This document shows positions 61,249 to 64,000 of a stretch of 64,000 bases of DNA, piece by piece. The notes below the pieces were generated by a model. That model searched no databases. It was not told where the DNA came from and saw only the letters and a list, made by a program, of their open reading frames with translations. Position numbers and translations under genes: made by a program. The DNA comes from Mycobacterium sp. 852002-51961_SCH5331710 (GTDB taxonomy: Bacteria > Actinomycetota > Actinomycetes > Mycobacteriales > Mycobacteriaceae), in the NCBI RefSeq assembly GCF_001665535.1, contig NZ_LZSQ01000123.1, positions 1 through 64,000 of the forward strand, in the 5' to 3' direction. How positions within the stretch are numbered: position 1 is the stretch's first letter; the number at the start of each line of letters is the position of its first letter.

Positions 61249-62385
61249 GTGGTGGCTCCAGGGTTTGTAGCCGTCGGCAGCGGTCCGGCCGGGGTGAGCG
61301 CTGCGGAAACGTTCCGGAGCAAACACCCCGACATCCCGGTGCGCATCCTGACCACCGACCCGGCCCTGCCGTACGCGAAGCCGCCGCTGAGCAAGGACTT
61401 TCTCTGCGGTCGCGACACCAACCTCTCGCTGCACAGCGAGCGGTGGTTCGAACGCAACGCCGTCGACCTGATCCGGGGAATCACCGTCGACCGGATCGAC
61501 GTCGACCGCCAGGAGGTGGTGACGGCGGGCGGTCAGCGTTACCCCTACTGGCATCTCGTGCTCGCCTCCGGCTCCGTCCCGGTGCGGCCGCCGATCCCCG
61601 GTATGGAGTCCACGTTGACGCTGCGCTCGTTCGCCGACGCGGTCGCGCTGAAGATGGCCGCCCGGTACTCCGACTGCGCCGTGGTGATCGGCGCCGGACT
61701 GATCGGCTGCGAGGCCGCGTCCTGCCTCGCCGCGCGCGGGGTGGCCACGATGGTCGTCGCCGGCGAACACGTCCCGCTGCAGCGCAGGTTCGGCCTCGAG
61801 GCCGGGGAACGCGTCGCGAAGCTGCTGTCGGACAACGGGGTTCGGTTCGCCGGCGAGACGACAGTGGCCGCGATCGAGGACACCCGCGTGGTGCTGGGCA
61901 GCGGCGAGGCCGTCGACGCCGACCTCGTGGTGTGCGCGACCGGGGTCCGCCCCGACATCCGCCTTGCCGAGAACGCCGGCCTGCAGGCTCACGACGGGCG
62001 CATCGTCGTCGACGAGCACATGCACACCTCGGCGCGCAACGTGTACGCCGCGGGCGATGTGGCCCTGGCGCACAACGTGACCGCCGGCCGTCGGATCCCG
62101 GCCGAACACTGGCGTGACGCCGCGCATCAGGGCCACGTCGCCGGCCTGACTGCCGCGGGCTTCCCCGCGGCGTGGGACACCGTGCCCGGGTTCTCCTGCA
62201 CCATCGGCACTTCCGTGCTCAAGTACCGCGGGTGGGGCGTCGGCTACGACAGTGCCCGGTTCGTCGATCACCACACCGGATTCACGGTCTGGTACGAGTC
62301 GGGCGGCGACGTCGTTGGAGTGCTCACCCTCGACGCCGACGACGATCACCGCCGCGCGGGGGAACTGCTCACCGGTTCAGGCTGA
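61249..62385 (+). CDS. FAD/NAD-dependent oxidoreductase (ferredoxin-reductase-like)
   Basis: A 378-residue two-dinucleotide-fold flavoprotein. The FAD motif is VAVGSGPAGVSAAETF, the NAD(P)H motif VVIGAGLIGCEAASCL, and VYAAGDVAL binds the flavin near the C-terminus. The RNNVY-type pattern places it with ferredoxin or rubredoxin reductases of the putidaredoxin-reductase class. No redox partner or P450 gene is adjacent. The start is GTG at 61249. Its end overlaps the convergent HD-GYP gene by nine bases. Confidence 0.87.
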   Translation: MVAPGFVAVGSGPAGVSAAETFRSKHPDIPVRILTTDPALPYAKPPLSKDFLCGRDTNLSLHSERWFERNAVDLIRGITVDRIDVDRQEVVTAGGQRYPYWHLVLASGSVPVRPPIPGMESTLTLRSFADAVALKMAARYSDCAVVIGAGLIGCEAASCLAARGVATMVVAGEHVPLQRRFGLEAGERVAKLLSDNGVRFAGETTVAAIEDTRVVLGSGEAVDADLVVCATGVRPDIRLAENAGLQAHDGRIVVDEHMHTSARNVYAAGDVALAHNVTAGRRIPAEHWRDAAHQGHVAGLTAAGFPAAWDTVPGFSCTIGTSVLKYRGWGVGYDSARFVDHHTGFTVWYESGGDVVGVLTLDADDDHRRAGELLTGSG

Positions 62386-63960
62386 CGCGAGCCCGTGTTC
62401 GAGCGCGTACATGCTCGCGCCGATCCGGTTCGAGACGCCGATCTTGGCGTACACATGCTCGACGTGGTTGCGCACGGTCTTCTCGCTGAGCACCAGCTTG
62501 GCCGCGATGTCCTTGTTGCTCGCCCCCTGTGCGACCAGACGCAACACCTCGACCTCGCGGGCGGTCAGCCCGTCGGGCCGCGGCGCACGCCTGCCCGACG
62601 CGTGCCCGGATGCCTGCAGCACCGCGTCGGCGGCGGCGGAGTCCAACTGCCCTTTCGACACCCGCTCCCGCAGTCGTCGGGCCGCGCCGGCCGGACCCAG
62701 CGCCTCCCGATAGGGTCGCGGTTCCAGCGCGCTCTGATAGCTCACCGCGCACGCCAGCAGCCGATCAGGCATCGCGAGCTGTCGCGCGGCCAGGCCCCGC
62801 GGATACCCTGAGCCGTCGAGACATTCGTGGTGGTTGGCCGCGACGGCCGCGATCTCCTTCAGTGCCGGCACCTGCGAGAGAATCCGCTCGGTCAGATACG
62901 GGTGCAGCCGCATCCGCTCGAACTCCGCCATGCTGAGCGTGGCCGGTTTGGACCAGACCTGGTTCGAGACACCGATCCGGCCGAGGTCGTGCACGTACCC
63001 CGCGCGCCGCGTCGTCGCGACCGCTTCCGGATCGAGCCCGAGCACCTCGGCGGCGGATGCGGCCAAATCGGCGACCGTACGTGAATGCCCGAGCGTGAAC
63101 GGGCATTTGAGATCGACGAACTCACCCAGCGCCATCAGCAGCGTGTCGAGCGCGTCGCTGTCGAGATGTGTCCCGCGATCGGGGGCACACCGCAGCGCGG
63201 TCGCCCACGCGTCTCCGGTGGACGGCACCGAAAGGATGTCGTACGGATCGGCGACGAACGCGTCGACGACCACAGGGTCGAACTGTCCGCCGCGCCTGCT
63301 GCGTGCCATCGCCACGGCACCGTCGACGCCGTACTCGCGTTGGTGCACCTCGACCATGTCGGCGACCTGAGCCACCCGCATCTCGATCGGTATCCCGTCG
63401 CCGGAGGCGCCGGTCGGCAGCCCGCCGCCGTCGTAGCGTTCGAAGGTGTGGCGCAGCGCGTGCTGTACGTCGGCACCGAGGCCGATGCGTTCGGCCAGCA
63501 GCCCGGCCGACGTGCAATGCGAGTGGATCAGCTGCGAGATGTGCCCACGCGCATTGACATACAGCGTCGCCGCCGTCTTCAGTCGGGTGAGCAGCGACTC
63601 ACCGCGGCCGAGGTTGGTCAGCAGGAAGCGGTGGTAAGGCAGTCCGGACCAGTCGACGAGGTACGAGCTACGTCGCACCGCGATGTCATCGCCGAACCAC
63701 CGGGCGTACTCATGTGAGTCGGCGTGACAGCCGATCCACATGATCAGCGTCGTGTAGTAGATGCAATCACGCTGCTGTGCAGTCAGACTCAGGCGGTCAG
63801 CCAGCCGTGTCGCGATCAACGCGGATCGCAGCATGTGTTCGGCCGGCTGTCCCAGCCCGAGGTCGACGGCGACCGACAGCGCCGCGAGCACTTCCGCCCG
63901 GGTCGGAAGCTCCTGCGGGGTGCGAGGGCCGGCCACAGCCCGATTCTGCACCGTGGGCAT
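62377..63960 (-). CDS. HD-GYP domain response regulator-like protein with LuxR HTH
   Basis: A 527-residue protein with two HD-type segments. The second (about 290-420) has AGYVHDLGRIGV and NHHECLDGSGYPRGL, the HD-GYP arrangement; the first (about 100-220) has a degenerate RHTFERYDGGGLPTG half. The C-terminal ~65 residues are a LuxR-type helix-turn-helix (LTAREVEVLRLVAQGASNKDIA). HD-GYP domains often hydrolyse cyclic di-GMP, and with a DNA-binding tail this would be a metabolite-responsive transcription factor. The ATG at 63960 is only 40 bases from the window end. Confidence 0.87.
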   Translation of the reverse strand: MPTVQNRAVAGPRTPQELPTRAEVLAALSVAVDLGLGQPAEHMLRSALIATRLADRLSLTAQQRDCIYYTTLIMWIGCHADSHEYARWFGDDIAVRRSSYLVDWSGLPYHRFLLTNLGRGESLLTRLKTAATLYVNARGHISQLIHSHCTSAGLLAERIGLGADVQHALRHTFERYDGGGLPTGASGDGIPIEMRVAQVADMVEVHQREYGVDGAVAMARSRRGGQFDPVVVDAFVADPYDILSVPSTGDAWATALRCAPDRGTHLDSDALDTLLMALGEFVDLKCPFTLGHSRTVADLAASAAEVLGLDPEAVATTRRAGYVHDLGRIGVSNQVWSKPATLSMAEFERMRLHPYLTERILSQVPALKEIAAVAANHHECLDGSGYPRGLAARQLAMPDRLLACAVSYQSALEPRPYREALGPAGAARRLRERVSKGQLDSAAADAVLQASGHASGRRAPRPDGLTAREVEVLRLVAQGASNKDIAAKLVLSEKTVRNHVEHVYAKIGVSNRIGASMYALEHGLASA

Positions 63961-64000
63961 GGCCGGATCAGCCCGTTAGGTCAAGACGGTCGGCATCGCG
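63961..64000. other. Window end, start region of the HD-GYP gene
   Basis: Only 40 bases remain; no gene is visible here. They include the likely ribosome site of the HD-GYP/LuxR gene. Confidence 0.5.

Overview
The window looks like chromosomal DNA of an actinobacterium, most probably a fast-growing Mycobacterium (Mycolicibacterium). The reasons are high GC, frequent GTG/TTG starts with 4-base ATGA/GTGA overlaps, EspC-like type VII secretion partners, a TNT-type toxin, a DesA3-like desaturase, F420/deazaflavin-linked enzymes, an LppP/LprE-type exported protein and an intact RecBCD set. No rRNA, tRNA or CRISPR array was seen.

Layout. 1-1213 is the right end of an IS21-family element (istA tail, istB) that has cut off an SDR gene, whose last 60-odd codons survive. 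1490-5318 (all minus) holds an SseB-like protein and a polymorphic-toxin operon: EspC-like partner, WXG-type protein ending in a TNT NAD-glycohydrolase domain, and two tandem immunity paralogues. 5423-6794 holds a small membrane protein and an F420-type LLM oxidoreductase. 6977-11139 is a four-gene operon headed by a quinol nitric oxide reductase (norZ), followed by a Cys-motif membrane protein, an SPFH protein and a small membrane protein. 11147-18772 holds a DUF2293 protein, a PIF1-like helicase with a BRCT tail, a VapBC module with a clear operator, a flavin amine oxidase, a formylglycine-generating enzyme and a Ddn-like protein.

18865-28504 is a sulfur-scavenging region: MetNIQ-type ABC transporter, a second divergent substrate-binding protein, and NtaA/DszA-, SsuD- and DmoA-type flavin monooxygenases plus an SfnB-like enzyme. 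Its intergenic gaps carry a dispersed ~50-bp palindromic repeat. 28756-41565 is a stress and lipid region: cold-shock protein, DUF5994, a WS/DGAT relative lacking the catalytic His pair, transglutaminase, DesA3-like desaturase, small proteins, a glycosyltransferase, three GAF-ANTAR proteins (one with an apparent 5' frameshift), a FadD-type ligase, and an SRPBCC-sulfatase pair. The sulfatase carries the CxPSR motif that the FGE in this window would be expected to modify.

41749-48179 holds a 2-hydroxyacid dehydrogenase, a second EspC-like/long WXG-type pair whose N-terminus clearly resembles that of the TNT toxin, and a tartrate/malate dehydrogenase with a DASS transporter. 48362-56579 is recC-recB-recD with overlapping ends. 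56675-63960 holds an LppP/LprE-like protein, a small-alarmone-hydrolase-like HD protein, a mercaptopyruvate sulfurtransferase, a small secreted protein, a haloalkane dehalogenase, a DUF3060 protein, a VOC protein, a ferredoxin-reductase-like flavoprotein and an HD-GYP/LuxR regulator.

The most interesting points are the two modular type VII effector loci sharing one N-terminal export module with different C-termini, the doubled immunity gene behind the TNT toxin, and the conserved-looking norZ operon with three uncharacterised membrane-associated partners.
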